This document shows positions 46,262 to 55,421 of a DNA stretch of 64,000 nucleotides, in pieces. Below the pieces are notes generated by a model, which did not search any database, had not been told where the DNA came from, and saw nothing but the letters and a program-made list of their open reading frames with translations. Positions within the stretch are counted from its first letter, which is position 1; every line of letters starts with the position of its first letter. Origin of the DNA: a bacterium (lineage in GTDB: Bacteria > Chloroflexota > Dehalococcoidia > Tepidiformales > Tepidiformaceae); assembly GCA_003577245.1 (NCBI GenBank), contig QEVS01000002.1, positions 62,001 to 126,000 on the forward strand, read 5' to 3'. The position numbers were made by a program, and so were the translations under genes.

Positions 46262-46471
46262 ATGCTCGATCCACGGGTGACCCACGACCGCGCCGTCGAG
46301 ACCCTTGAGTCGAAGGTACGGGGGTTCCAGTCGCTGACCCTTGAGCAGGGGACGGCAGTCTCCTGCGAACTGACGGCGCTAATCATCAAGAACAACCCGC
46401 GAATTGTGGACGTGAACCGTGCTCGACCAATACCAGGACGTGTTCGAGTGCTTGAGCTCTCTGGGCGTTGA
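46262..46471 (+). CDS. Small protein of unknown function
   Basis: A 69-residue frame from ATG 46262 (AAGG five nt upstream; an ATG at 46238 overlaps the previous stop and is also possible). It starts LDPRVTHDRAVETLESKV and ends in a basic VRVLELSGR. Positions up to about 46418 look like a genuine protein; the last 50 bp are shared out of frame with the next gene. Function unknown. Adjacent nucleotidyltransferase-like sequence suggests it could be the partner half of a toxin-antitoxin type pair, which is only an inference. Confidence 0.35.
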   Translation: MLDPRVTHDRAVETLESKVRGFQSLTLEQGTAVSCELTALIIKNNPRIVDVNRARPIPGRVRVLELSGR

Positions 46472-46532
46472 GTACGTCGTAAGGGGTGGCGTTGCCGCCG
46501 CAGCCAACGGCGTCCCGCGCTCCGCGTTAGCG
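46419..46532 (+). pseudogene. Truncated MNT/AbiEii-like nucleotidyltransferase
   Basis: From GTG 46419 the frame reads like the first 35-40 residues of a minimal nucleotidyltransferase: QDVFECLSSLGVEYVVRGG, then VAAAANGVPRSA, the usual 'l...gV.yvv.GG.A...hG.pR.t' start. The following D-x-D active-site block never appears; instead the frame continues as antisense of the TPP-enzyme 3' end, which converges at 46527. The gene has evidently lost its body. Start codon and exact break are uncertain. Confidence 0.45.
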
Positions 46533-48179
46533 CGTGTGCCAGGCGAACTCCTGGGGTTTTCGCTGGCTACGCGGGTTGATCATGATGTTGACGATGGTGG
46601 GGACGGGCGCCGCCAGCGCCTCTGAGAGTGCGGGGCCAAGCTCCGCGGGTGTCTCCACGAAGTACCCCTTGCCACCGAAGGCTTCAATGATGCGCTCGTA
46701 GCGGGCATTGGGCGTGTAGGCCGAGGGCGGGACGCGTGCCGGGTCGAGCGAGGCCGGACCGCCACCGATACCGTTGTTATTGACGATGATGAAGGTGATG
46801 GGGAGTCCGTAGCGGCAGGCTACCTCGACCTCCATGCCGCTGAAGCCGAAGGCAGAGTCGCCTTCGACGGCCACGACCTTCTTTTCCGGGTGGACGGCGG
46901 CAGCGGCGATAGCGAAGCCCAGCCCCACGCCCATGGTCCCGAAGGTGCCCGCATCGAGCCGGTGACGGGGGTGGAAGTTGGGCAGGACGGTGCGGCCGAT
47001 GTCCATGGTGCTGGCGCCTTCGCTGCAGATGATGGCGTCGCGGGGCAGGAGGTCCCTGATCTCGCGCAGGACGCGGTAGTAGCCCATGGGGACGGAGTCG
47101 TCGGCCATCATCACCTCGGTTGCCTGGCGGTTCGCCTCCATCTTTCCGTGGATGCCGGTCCACCAGGTGGTCTCGGCGGGATACTGCCACGGCGCCTCGC
47201 GGAGCGCGCCGTTGAGCTGCGAGGCGACCGCCTTGAGGTCGCCCACGAGCGCAACCTCGACGGGGAGGTTGGTGCCTATTTCTTCCGGGGCGATGTCGGC
47301 CTGGATGACGCGCACGCCTTCGGCCCAGCGAGGCGGAAGGGCGAAGTGCATGATCCAGTTGAGACGTGCCCCCAGGAGGAGCACAAGGTCCGCGTTCTGA
47401 AGCACGTGCGAGCGTGCAGGCGCCACGGAGAGCGGGTGGTCGTCGGGAAGCACGCCTTTCCCCATGGGTGAGGCGAGGTAGGGCAACTGCGTCGCTTCGA
47501 TGAAGGCGCGGACTTCGTCTTCGGCACGGGCGTAGGCCGCACCCTTCCCGACGACGACCAGCGGGCGTTCGGCTGTACGGAGGGCGGCAAGGGCACGCTG
47601 CACGCTTTCGGGGTCGGCGAAGGTGCGAGGCGGCTCGGGACAGCGAGGCGGGAACCGTACGAGCTCCTCCTCCACCCCGGCGCTGATGATGTCGCCGGCC
47701 AGGTCCAGGTAGGCGGCGCCGGGACGGCCGTAGATGGCCGTGCGCACCGCCTGCTCGATGTAGAAAGGAAGGCGGGCGGCGCTCTCGGGACGGGCGACGT
47801 ACTTGGAGAAGGGCCGGGCGGCTTCGACCTGGGGCGCTTCCTGGAAGGCGCCGCGCCCGTGCTGGTAGGAATCGTTGGCGCCGCCGAGGAGGATCATCGG
47901 CCAGCAGTTCGACCAGGCGTTCGCGAGCCCTGCGATGGCGTGCACCATGCCGGGGCCGGAAACGGCCAGGCAGGCGCCGGGGCGGCCGGTGAGGTAGCCG
48001 GCGGCGCCGGCGGCGTAGCTGGCCGCCTGTTCGTTGCGGAATCCGAAGTACTTGATGCCCTCACGCTGGGCAGCAAAGGCGATAGGGATGACGGGGACGC
48101 CGACCACCCCGAACATGTACTCGACGCCCTGCTGCTTGAGGCTGCGGGCGATGATCGTCGCGCCATCGATGGTGGCCAT
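46527..48179 (-). CDS. ThDP-dependent 2-hydroxyacyl-CoA lyase / oxalyl-CoA decarboxylase-like enzyme
   Basis: A 550-residue ThDP enzyme of the acetolactate synthase fold. VPVIPIAFAAQREGIKYFG followed by FRNEQAASYAAGA (catalytic Glu), then SGPGMVHAIAGLANA with CWPMILLGG are the features of HACL1/oxalyl-CoA decarboxylases rather than of AHAS, and the ThDP-Mg motif is GDSAFGFSGME ending in VNNNG. It would cleave 2-hydroxyacyl-CoA to an aldehyde and formyl-CoA, or decarboxylate oxalyl-CoA. An enoyl-CoA hydratase gene 51 bp upstream on the same strand supports an acyl-CoA role. No FAD or regulatory subunit is associated. Confidence 0.88.
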   Translation of the reverse strand: MATIDGATIIARSLKQQGVEYMFGVVGVPVIPIAFAAQREGIKYFGFRNEQAASYAAGAAGYLTGRPGACLAVSGPGMVHAIAGLANAWSNCWPMILLGGANDSYQHGRGAFQEAPQVEAARPFSKYVARPESAARLPFYIEQAVRTAIYGRPGAAYLDLAGDIISAGVEEELVRFPPRCPEPPRTFADPESVQRALAALRTAERPLVVVGKGAAYARAEDEVRAFIEATQLPYLASPMGKGVLPDDHPLSVAPARSHVLQNADLVLLLGARLNWIMHFALPPRWAEGVRVIQADIAPEEIGTNLPVEVALVGDLKAVASQLNGALREAPWQYPAETTWWTGIHGKMEANRQATEVMMADDSVPMGYYRVLREIRDLLPRDAIICSEGASTMDIGRTVLPNFHPRHRLDAGTFGTMGVGLGFAIAAAAVHPEKKVVAVEGDSAFGFSGMEVEVACRYGLPITFIIVNNNGIGGGPASLDPARVPPSAYTPNARYERIIEAFGGKGYFVETPAELGPALSEALAAPVPTIVNIMINPRSQRKPQEFAWHTR

Positions 48180-48230
48180 GGGGTCGCTCCCGGGTTCAGA
48201 TGGGGGCGATCATACAGGCGGTGCGGGCAG

Positions 48231-49031
48231 TCAGGCGTCGCGCCACTGAGGGTCCCGCTTTTCGAACCAGGCCCGGCGCGCTTCGACGGCATCGGCGGTC
48301 TGGCTGGCGAGGACCTGGTTGCGGTTCTCCAGCTTGAGGGCGTTCTCCAGCGAGATGCCGGTGACGGTTTCGTTGAGGACTTCCTTGGAGAGGCGGAGGC
48401 CCAGCGGGCTGGAGCGGCGGGTCCATTCGACGGCCATGGCGATGGCTGAAGGCAACAGCTCTTCGCAGGGAACGATGCGGCTCACGAGCCCAATGCCTTT
48501 CGCCTCAGCCGCATCCACAATCCGGCCCGAGTAGATCATGTCGGCAGCGCCGGCGGCACCCACAATCTTCGGGAGGTGATAGGAGCTCCCCACATCGCAG
48601 CCACTCAGACCGAGGTTGACGTAGGAGCAGGCAAAGAGCGCTTCGTGCGAGCAGAGACGGACATCGGAGGCGATGGCGATGGAGAGTCCGCCACCCGTAG
48701 CGGGTCCGTTGACGGCAGCCACGATGGGCTGGGGGCAGCGCCGCATCTTCACCATCAGGTCGGCGATGTCCTCCTGGAACGTGAAAATGTCCTGGACGGG
48801 CCCCACGGCTGGCTGCCATTGCGCGGGTTCGGACTTGAGGTCCAGGCCCGCGCAGAAGCCGCGGCCCGCGCCCGTGACGACGATCACCCGGCAGGAGTAG
48901 TCGCGATGGCGGTCGTCGAAGAACTGGCGGAGCTCGCGGAGCATCGTGTGGTCGATGGCGTTGAGCCGTTCGGGGCGATTGAGGGTGAGGACGCCCACCG
49001 GGCCCTGGAGTTCGAAGAGCAGCGTTTCCAT
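48231..49031 (-). CDS. Enoyl-CoA hydratase/isomerase family protein
   Basis: A 266-residue crotonase-fold protein. The oxyanion hole is formed by GRGFCAGLDL and NGPATGGGLSIA; in the catalytic region NLGLSGCDVGSSYHLPK the usual second Glu is replaced, while an Asp is present, as in several acyl-CoA isomerases and dehalogenases of the family. It is upstream of, and probably co-transcribed with, the 2-hydroxyacyl-CoA lyase-like gene. Reaction on an enoyl-CoA or 2-hydroxyacyl-CoA precursor is inferred; the exact step is open. Confidence 0.88.
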   Translation of the reverse strand: METLLFELQGPVGVLTLNRPERLNAIDHTMLRELRQFFDDRHRDYSCRVIVVTGAGRGFCAGLDLKSEPAQWQPAVGPVQDIFTFQEDIADLMVKMRRCPQPIVAAVNGPATGGGLSIAIASDVRLCSHEALFACSYVNLGLSGCDVGSSYHLPKIVGAAGAADMIYSGRIVDAAEAKGIGLVSRIVPCEELLPSAIAMAVEWTRRSSPLGLRLSKEVLNETVTGISLENALKLENRNQVLASQTADAVEARRAWFEKRDPQWRDA

Positions 49032-49075
49032 GGCGGTCAGTTTGCGCGAGCCGGGGATCGAACGCTATCCGCAGG

Positions 49076-50335
49076 TCAGCGTAGCGACCGTACGGGACGG
49101 AGGAAGAGCACCGCGAGAACGCCGATTGCCGCCACGACGGCTCCGCTCGTCACGATCGCTTCGCGGGGGCCGAAGAGTGAAGTCAGTGCGCCCGCCTGCG
49201 CAAAGCCTATCGGCCCCGCGGCCGCGAAGGCGAGGGCGTACATGCTCATGACCCGGCCCATCATCTCCTTCGAGGTCGACTCTTGCAGGAGGCTCACCAC
49301 GAGGTTGATGAAGAGCGCTGCGCCGAGCCCCCAGAAGACCAGCACAGCCATGGCCATCTCTGCCGAACTGCTCAGTCCATAGGCGACGAACGTCACGCCA
49401 CCGACGATCACGGAGCCGGTCAGCAGCAGCCCCCGCCGCGGCAGCGGCCTGAGCGTCATGAGGACCGAACCGGCAAGGACACCAATGCCAAAACAGCCCA
49501 TCAGGATGCCGACAAACGCATCGCGCGCCTGGAAGACGTCCTGGACCATTAACACCACGGTCACCGAAAGAGGCCCAACGAAGAAGAGTGGTGGGAGCGC
49601 TGCCAGGAGAAGCAGCCCCCGGATGACCGGCGAACGCCTGGCGTACCGCAACCCTTCGCCGAGGTCCCTGCGGATTGAGTGCCCGCTGGGCTGGGGGCGG
49701 TCAGTAGCGATGCGCGAGTAGATCACGGCCCCGAGCGCGAGAAGCACGACCTCCGCGGAGAACCCGGAGGTCAGCCCTATTCCGTCCGCGAGCAGGCCGC
49801 CGGCCATGGGCCCCAGGAAGTGCGCCGAGGCCATGAATGCGACGGTCCCCAGGATGATGCCGTTCTGCAGCTGCGATTGGCCCAGCATCTGCGGCACCAT
49901 GCTTTGGCGGGCCGGCTGCGTGAACGCGGCCGCCGACCCAACGATGCCCGCGAGGATGAAAACGGGCCACACCTGTCCCACTTCTCCAGCCGACAACAGG
50001 ACATAGCACAGGGAAACGGCTGCTGCCAACGTATAGGTCCTGACAAGTATCCGGCGCCGCTCGAAGCGGTCCGCAATGACGCCCCCGAAGAGCGCCAGGA
50101 ACACACCCGGCAGCGCACTGCAGACAAGTGCAGCGGCGATTGCGATTGCCCGCCGGTCGTCACTCACCCGTCCCGTGATGAACAGCGGGACCGTGACCAT
50201 CTGGATGCCACCGCCCGCCGCAGAAACGACCGAAGCGGCCCACCACCGCCGGTAGTTAGGAACGAGAAACGGGTTGCGCGATTCGTGCGAGGGCGAGGTT
50301 GAGTCGGCGGCCTCAGTTCGAAAGGCAGCGGCCAT
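49076..50335 (-). CDS. MFS transporter
   Basis: A 419-residue protein with twelve hydrophobic segments of the major facilitator superfamily, MFS_3 (enterobactin-exporter, macrolide-efflux) branch. The loop 2-3 motif appears as GGVIADRFERRRIL, the usual G-x-L-a-D-r-x-G-r-k/r signature, and the centre of the protein has the N/C-half linker with DRPQPSGHSIRRDLGEGL. Export of a lipophilic compound or metabolite is likely. It is divergent from a crotonase gene with 111 bp between them and ends 44 bp before the other enoyl-CoA hydratase, which is on the same strand. Confidence 0.9.
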   Translation of the reverse strand: MAAAFRTEAADSTSPSHESRNPFLVPNYRRWWAASVVSAAGGGIQMVTVPLFITGRVSDDRRAIAIAAALVCSALPGVFLALFGGVIADRFERRRILVRTYTLAAAVSLCYVLLSAGEVGQVWPVFILAGIVGSAAAFTQPARQSMVPQMLGQSQLQNGIILGTVAFMASAHFLGPMAGGLLADGIGLTSGFSAEVVLLALGAVIYSRIATDRPQPSGHSIRRDLGEGLRYARRSPVIRGLLLLAALPPLFFVGPLSVTVVLMVQDVFQARDAFVGILMGCFGIGVLAGSVLMTLRPLPRRGLLLTGSVIVGGVTFVAYGLSSSAEMAMAVLVFWGLGAALFINLVVSLLQESTSKEMMGRVMSMYALAFAAAGPIGFAQAGALTSLFGPREAIVTSGAVVAAIGVLAVLFLRPVRSLR

Positions 50336-50446
50336 GGGGGGCGATTGTACGGCAGCCGGGGCACGTGCGTTTCGTTACGCCACTCATTGCGGCCGGGCGG
50401 CAGCCGCGCCAAGATGGCGAGACCACCAACTGGCAAGGAGAACGAG

Positions 50447-51277
50447 ATGACGGACGTGCTTATCGAGAAGAGGCCGGACGGCGTGGCCCTGATAACCCTC
50501 AACCGGCCCGAGAGCCTGAATGCGATGGGCGGGAGGCTCATCCCGATGCTGGGCGAATACCTTGCCGAGTGCGAAAGCGACCGCGGGGTGCGCAGCATCG
50601 CCATCACCGGGGCGGGCCGGGCGTTCTGCGCGGGCGGAGATGTGAAGGGGATGCAGGCGCGGAATGAAGGCGGCTCCGGCGACGGTGAACGCCCGCGTGA
50701 CAACTTCGCCGCGGCCTTCGAAGTCCTGGTGCGCGACCTCCGGGCAGCCCAGGACGCCGTGAGCCTGAAGCTGCACACGATTGGCAAGCCCACGGTCGCG
50801 CTCGTGAACGGGCACGCCGTAGGGGCAGGGATGAGCGTGGCACTCGCCTGCGATCTCCGCATCTGTTCCGACCGGGCGAAGTTCGGCACCGCGTTCCGGA
50901 ACGTGGGGCTGAGCGGGGATTTCGGGGGCAGCTACTTCCTGCAGCGGCTGGTGGGAGCAGGGGTCGCGCGGGAGCTTTACTTCACCGGGGAGATACTCGA
51001 TGCGACACGGGCGCTTGAACTCGGGATAGCCAACCGGGTAGTCCCGGGTGAGCGGCTGATGGAGGAGGGCCTTGCCTTCTGCGCGAAGCTTGCGCAGGGG
51101 CCAACTGCAACCTACGCGCGGATGAAGGCCAACCTGAACCTGGCAGAGTCATCGACATTGAAGGAGCTCCTGGACCAGGAGGCGATGCTCATGCGGCTGA
51201 GCGGGATGAGCAGCGACAGCCGGGAGGCCGTGAGGGCGTTTGTCGAGAAACGGGAGCCGCGGTTCATCGGCGAGTAG
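50447..51277 (+). CDS. Enoyl-CoA hydratase/isomerase family protein
   Basis: 276 residues from ATG 50447, with AAGGAG 6 nt upstream. The crotonase fold is shown by LNRPESLNAMG, the oxyanion segments GRAFCAGGDVKGM and NGHAVGAGMSVA, and a NVGLSGDFGGSYFLQ catalytic region with Asp in place of the usual Glu, similar to 2-(1,2-epoxyphenyl)acetyl-CoA isomerase-like members. A Gly/Asp-rich insertion (NEGGSGDGERPRD) follows the first oxyanion strand. It is alone on the plus strand, convergent with the Eis-like gene 7 bp away. Substrate not known. Confidence 0.88.
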   Translation: MTDVLIEKRPDGVALITLNRPESLNAMGGRLIPMLGEYLAECESDRGVRSIAITGAGRAFCAGGDVKGMQARNEGGSGDGERPRDNFAAAFEVLVRDLRAAQDAVSLKLHTIGKPTVALVNGHAVGAGMSVALACDLRICSDRAKFGTAFRNVGLSGDFGGSYFLQRLVGAGVARELYFTGEILDATRALELGIANRVVPGERLMEEGLAFCAKLAQGPTATYARMKANLNLAESSTLKELLDQEAMLMRLSGMSSDSREAVRAFVEKREPRFIGE

Positions 51278-51284
51278 GGCGCGC

Positions 51285-52502
51285 TCAGAACACCTCGGGG
51301 CACCAGGGGAGGGGGTCCCAGGCGAACATGGCATCGGCGAGGCGCAGGTTTGCGGGGTCGCCCGCTACGCGGCCGGCGCGAGCGAGCGCCTGGAGGCGGG
51401 CCCCGCCCATGTAGACCGCGCCCAGCTCGGCAACGCCAAGGGAGATGGCAGGCTCGGCAGCCGTGGTGCGGCAGGTTGCGCCTTCGGGGCCTCCCACCAG
51501 CTCATAGCGGCCAGCCACCCATGGGCAGAAGTCGTCGGCTACTTCGAAAACGAGACGCCCTTCGACCGGGTAGCGCCGGGCGGAGAGCGCTGCGGGGACG
51601 TCGACCAGGCGCAGCCAGAGCGAGTCGGAAGGTTCGCGCACGAGCCTCCGCGGGTCATGGAGCATCCACCAGAGCGGCTCGTCGACAGGGCGGAGGTGCG
51701 CCTCGATCGTGGTCACGAGATCCACGCCGAAGGCGTACCGCCAGAGGCCTACGTAGGCGGCGCCGGTGGTGGTCACGAGCTCGGCGACGAGGAGGGTGCC
51801 GGCCGGAGCGCCGTGATCGCTCCCCGGCTTGCGGCGGTACTTGAGGTAGCCCGTGGGCACGCCTTCTTCTTCGAACTGGACGAGGAAGGGGCCACCGAAC
51901 CCGGGCGGCGCGTGATCATGAAGCCGCAAGACGCGGTTCTCCCACCAGGGCGTGTGCCGGGTATACATGCCCGGCCGCGAGGGGCGGGCGCGTTCGAAGA
52001 TGGCCGGCCATGCCGAGAGCGCCGTCTCACGGTCCACCAGGCGGGTGCGTCCGCTGGCAGCGGGGGCGAAGGCGAGCTCGCTGTGGCGGCGATCGATGCT
52101 GATGGCTGCGCTTTCGGCGGCAAGCCCGTAACCGAAGCGGCCGTAGATCTGGCTTTCAGAGGCCCAGAGTGCGGCAAAGGGCTCGCCCCGATCGCGGACA
52201 TCGTCGAGCTGGCGGCGCATTATCTGCCTGAGGATGCCGCGGCGGCGATGGGTCGGTTTCACGGAGATCCAGGTAACCCCGGCGGCCGGGAGCGAAGCGC
52301 CACCGGGAACGGTCATGCCGAAGGAGAAGATGGCGCCGGTGCCGGTAATCTCCTGGCCGTCAAAGACGGCGAGAGTGCGATCGAACTCGAAGACGGCAAC
52401 GCGCTTGTTGCGCTCTTCGGGCGGTGCGTCGTAGCCGAAGCTGGCCGCGGCGCACAGAGCGAAGGGCTCAAACTCATCTTCGGAGATGGGACGGATCTCC
52501 AT
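51285..52502 (-). CDS. Eis-like GNAT acetyltransferase
   Basis: A 405-residue protein with the three-domain Eis layout: an N-terminal GNAT domain with acetyl-CoA motif WISVKPTHRRRGILRQIMRR, a second GNAT-like domain (WWENRVLRLHD, PTGYLKYRRKPG, VVAELVTT-like strand) and a C-terminal SCP2-like sterol-carrier fold ending in a free carboxylate (PEVF), which in Eis acts as the catalytic base. Eis enzymes acetylate aminoglycosides or lysine amines at several positions. Native substrate here is unknown; no resistance is claimed. Full family length. Confidence 0.9.
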   Translation of the reverse strand: MEIRPISEDEFEPFALCAAASFGYDAPPEERNKRVAVFEFDRTLAVFDGQEITGTGAIFSFGMTVPGGASLPAAGVTWISVKPTHRRRGILRQIMRRQLDDVRDRGEPFAALWASESQIYGRFGYGLAAESAAISIDRRHSELAFAPAASGRTRLVDRETALSAWPAIFERARPSRPGMYTRHTPWWENRVLRLHDHAPPGFGGPFLVQFEEEGVPTGYLKYRRKPGSDHGAPAGTLLVAELVTTTGAAYVGLWRYAFGVDLVTTIEAHLRPVDEPLWWMLHDPRRLVREPSDSLWLRLVDVPAALSARRYPVEGRLVFEVADDFCPWVAGRYELVGGPEGATCRTTAAEPAISLGVAELGAVYMGGARLQALARAGRVAGDPANLRLADAMFAWDPLPWCPEVF

Positions 52503-52793
52503 GGCGTCAGTGCTCCCCCTCGCCCCGGTGCGGGACAGGAGGAGATTACCCGCTCCCGGCGGTCCGGTCCCGCGGCGGTGGACCTGAAACGCGAATCGGG
52601 GTTGGAAGCCCGGGGCCGGCCGGCCACCAGTTTCGGAGGGGGTTCACGCGCAGACCAGCCACGGCCCCGGGCAGCGAGCATGCGCGGGTTTGTGCCCCAC
52701 GCTCACATTCCCCACTGTGACGTCCCCGGCCGGTACCGGCAGCGGCCAGGTGGGGCAAGGATAGGGGTCCGCACGGTCCAATGGAGGCGATGG

Positions 52794-53447
52794 TCAGACC
52801 TGGTCGCGGAGATAAGCAGTGGCGAGGGAGTCGGCGTATTCGTTCCAGCGGGTGCCATCGTGGGCGCGCAGCCACTGGACGCGGACGCGAGGACGTTCGA
52901 GTAGCAGGGCGTAGGCCTCCTGCACCAGGTCGAGGTTCTTGACCTCACCCTCCTTTCGCCGCCAGCCGCGCTCTTTCCAGCCTGCGGCCCACTTCGTGAG
53001 CGTGTTCACCACCAGCTGGCTGTCGGAGTAGAGGGTCACCTCATCGCCGGGGGAGAGCAGGCGCAGGCCTTCGATGACGGCCTTGAGCTCCATGCGGTTG
53101 TTGGTGGTGGCCGGGTCGTGGCCGTGCCGGCGAGCAACGACGGCCCCGTCGCGCACGAAGACGGCGCCCCAGCCGCCGGGGCCGGGATTGCCGGTGCAGG
53201 CGCCATCGGTGAAGACGCCGGTCTGCGGGCCGGCGGCAAAGCGTTCGAGCACCTGCGCCGTCGTGAGGTTGAGCTCGCGCGATGCCGAGCGCCCACGTCC
53301 GCGGCCTGCGGGGGCGGACGCCTGGCCCCTGGTGTTTCGGCAGGGCATACAGGTCCGGGGCGACCAGCCGGGGTATTTCGCGCGAGCAGCAGGTGGCAGT
53401 TCGAAGGACGAGCCGCACTCCTGGCACACAAACACGCTTGATTGCAC
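52794..53447 (-). CDS. rnhA: Ribonuclease HI with N-terminal zinc ribbon
   Basis: 217 residues starting at GTG 53447 (no clear ribosome-binding site). The RNase H domain has all four acidic residues, Asp81 (FTDGACTGNPGPGGWG), Glu120 (RMELKAV), Asp142 (YSDSQLVV) and Asp206 (NEYAD), plus the His of RAHDG, so it should cleave RNA in RNA-DNA hybrids. In front lies a small zinc ribbon (Cys8, Cys11, Cys33, Cys36) and a Gly/Arg-rich linker, an addition not found in the 155-residue E. coli type. The ribbon may help hybrid binding in place of the eukaryotic HBD. Convergent spacing separates it from eis by 291 bp with no gene. Confidence 0.93.
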   Translation of the reverse strand: MQSSVFVCQECGSSFELPPAARAKYPGWSPRTCMPCRNTRGQASAPAGRGRGRSASRELNLTTAQVLERFAAGPQTGVFTDGACTGNPGPGGWGAVFVRDGAVVARRHGHDPATTNNRMELKAVIEGLRLLSPGDEVTLYSDSQLVVNTLTKWAAGWKERGWRRKEGEVKNLDLVQEAYALLLERPRVRVQWLRAHDGTRWNEYADSLATAYLRDQV

Positions 53448-53549
53448 GGGACAAGTGTACCGGGTGGCTTGCGAAGCCTCACGATTTGCCTGTCGCGGCA
53501 GCGCAGGGGGCGGTATAACTGGCCCAACCGCCTGCGAGGAGCCACGACC

Positions 53550-54791
53550 GTGAGCATGGACCTACCCGAAAAAGGCCGCCCGTGGGAAGAGCTGCGCCAG
53601 GAGATGGAGGCGATGCGCTCGCGCGACCTCGACTGGCGCCACGGACGCCACGGAGCGTATGTCTGGTACGCGGACGATGGCCTGGAGCACGTGCTCCGCG
53701 AGGCCTACGGCATGTTCCTGGTCGAAAACGGGCTGGGGTTGTGGGCGTTTCCGAGCATTGGCCGGATGGAACGCGAAGTGCTGGCCATGGTGCAGGGACT
53801 GCTGTCGGGCGATGAGCAGACGGCGAGCGTGTTCACCTCGGGTGGAACGGAGAGCATTTTCGTGGCGATGTTCGCGGCGCGGGAGTGGGCGCGGGCAACC
53901 CGGCCCGATGTGACAACCGCTGAGATTGTGGCGGCGCAATCGGCGCACCCGGCGGTGAGCAAGGCCGCGCACCTGCTGGGGATGCGCGTGAGGCGCGTGC
54001 CGGTTGCGCCGGACCACCGGGCCGATCCGGTGGCACTGGAGGCTGCGGTCGGGCCGGAAACGGTGGCGCTCTACGCCTCGGCGCCGTCGTACTCGCTGGG
54101 GCTGATTGACCCTGTAGAGGCGATCGGCGCGGTGGCCGAAAGGCGCGGGCTCTGGTTGCACGTCGATGCGTGCGTCGGGGGCATCCTTGCCCCCTTCGTA
54201 CGGAGGCTCGGGCGGACGGTCCCGGCCTTTGACTTCGCGGTGCCGGGGGTCACTTCAATCTCGGCCGACCTGCATAAGTCGGGGTATGCGGCGAAACCGG
54301 CCTCGACCATCAACTTCAGAACAAAGGAGCACCGCGAGTTCGCGCGCTACAGCATGGATGACTGGCCAAGCGGGACGTACTCCTCGCTGACGTTCACGGG
54401 CACACGCCCCGGCGGGGCGATCGCGGCAGCCTGGGCGGCAATGCAGTTCCTGGGGCAGGAAGGCTATGAGCACATCGCCGGGGCCTCAATGCGAGCGCGC
54501 GACGCGATCGCCAGGGGGCTGGAGACCATTCCCGGGGTGCGGGTGTTCGGCGAGCCGGAGCTTTGGGCCTTCGCCTTCGGGGCAGAGGATGTGGACATGC
54601 ACCAGGTCTCGGGACTGATGGGGAAGCGGGGCTGGATGTGCGGTCCTACGACGCAGCCGCGCGGCATCCACGTGATGTGCACACCGGTTCACGAAGGAAT
54701 CGCGGGCGAATACGTGGCCGCCGTTGCGGAGTGCCTTGCCGAACTGCGTGCAGGGAGTACCGGAGAGGCGCTGGCCGCGCGCTACAACTGA
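53550..54791 (+). CDS. PLP-dependent decarboxylase/aldolase (sphingosine-phosphate-lyase-like)
   Basis: 413 residues from GTG 53550 (GAGGAG 8 nt upstream; ATG 53556 is an alternative). The fold type I motifs are FTSGGTESIFVAM, HVDACVGGI (Asp for the pyridine N) and the PLP lysine Lys243 in ISADLHKSGYA. The FTSGGTES and DLHK(S/Y)G pattern is that of group II decarboxylases and of sphinganine-1-phosphate lyases; the length and the lack of a membrane anchor agree with bacterial lyase-like members. Substrate could be a phospho-long-chain base or an amino acid. It stands alone and converges with mscL 11 bp away. Confidence 0.88.
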   Translation: MSMDLPEKGRPWEELRQEMEAMRSRDLDWRHGRHGAYVWYADDGLEHVLREAYGMFLVENGLGLWAFPSIGRMEREVLAMVQGLLSGDEQTASVFTSGGTESIFVAMFAAREWARATRPDVTTAEIVAAQSAHPAVSKAAHLLGMRVRRVPVAPDHRADPVALEAAVGPETVALYASAPSYSLGLIDPVEAIGAVAERRGLWLHVDACVGGILAPFVRRLGRTVPAFDFAVPGVTSISADLHKSGYAAKPASTINFRTKEHREFARYSMDDWPSGTYSSLTFTGTRPGGAIAAAWAAMQFLGQEGYEHIAGASMRARDAIARGLETIPGVRVFGEPELWAFAFGAEDVDMHQVSGLMGKRGWMCGPTTQPRGIHVMCTPVHEGIAGEYVAAVAECLAELRAGSTGEALAARYN

Positions 54792-54802
54792 AGGCTCAGG
54801 AA

Positions 54803-55183
54803 CTAGCGCTGCTTTAGCAGGTCGCGGATCTCACGCAGGAGCTCGATGTCCTCGGGCGTGGGCTCATCGGCAGCTGTTTCGCCCCGGCGGCGGCGCGCGT
54901 TGATGACGTTCACCGGCTTGACCACGAGGAAGAAGATGACCGCGGCAATAAGCAGGAAGCTAATGAGCGCGTTGAGGAAGGCCCCGTAGCGGAACACCGA
55001 GTCGTTGATGGTGAAGTCCAGCGCCGAGAAGTCGGGTTCGCCCACAATCGCGGCAATGAGGGGCGTGAAGAGGTTCTCTACCGCCGAGGCGACCACGGCG
55101 CCAAAGGCGGCGCCGATGATAACGGCGACGGCGAGGTCGATGACGTTGCCGCGCAGAACAAAGTCCCTGAATTCCCGGAGCAT
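54803..55183 (-). CDS. mscL: Large-conductance mechanosensitive channel
   Basis: 126 residues from ATG 55183, with AGGAGGG upstream. It opens a large pore under membrane tension and protects from osmotic downshock. Helix S1 (LREFRDFVLRGNVIDLA), TM1 (VAVIIGAAFGAVVASAV), the periplasmic loop (DFTINDSVFRYGAFLN), TM2 (LISFLLIAAVIFFLVVKPV) and the C-terminal bundle helix (TPEDIELLREIRDLL) are all present. It works as a homopentamer. The 238 bp upstream hold no gene or clear element. Confidence 0.97.
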   Translation of the reverse strand: MLREFRDFVLRGNVIDLAVAVIIGAAFGAVVASAVENLFTPLIAAIVGEPDFSALDFTINDSVFRYGAFLNALISFLLIAAVIFFLVVKPVNVINARRRRGETAADEPTPEDIELLREIRDLLKQR

Positions 55184-55421
55184 CTGGAGCCCTCCTTTGC
55201 GAGGAGGAATCCTAGTCACGGGGGCCGGGCGTTTGCAACTATTCGGGGTTGCACGAATGGCGATTCGCCACGGGACGCCCGGCGCTGCCGGCGCAGGGTG
55301 GCCGGGGACATCCCTGAGCAGGTGCTTCTCCCGGGAGCGAATCGCCGGCTCAACGCCGGTTCAAGTGTTAGAAAACCGTTAGGACGAGGGGCGCAGTCCC
55401 CGCCACCGGAAGGCGGCGGGC

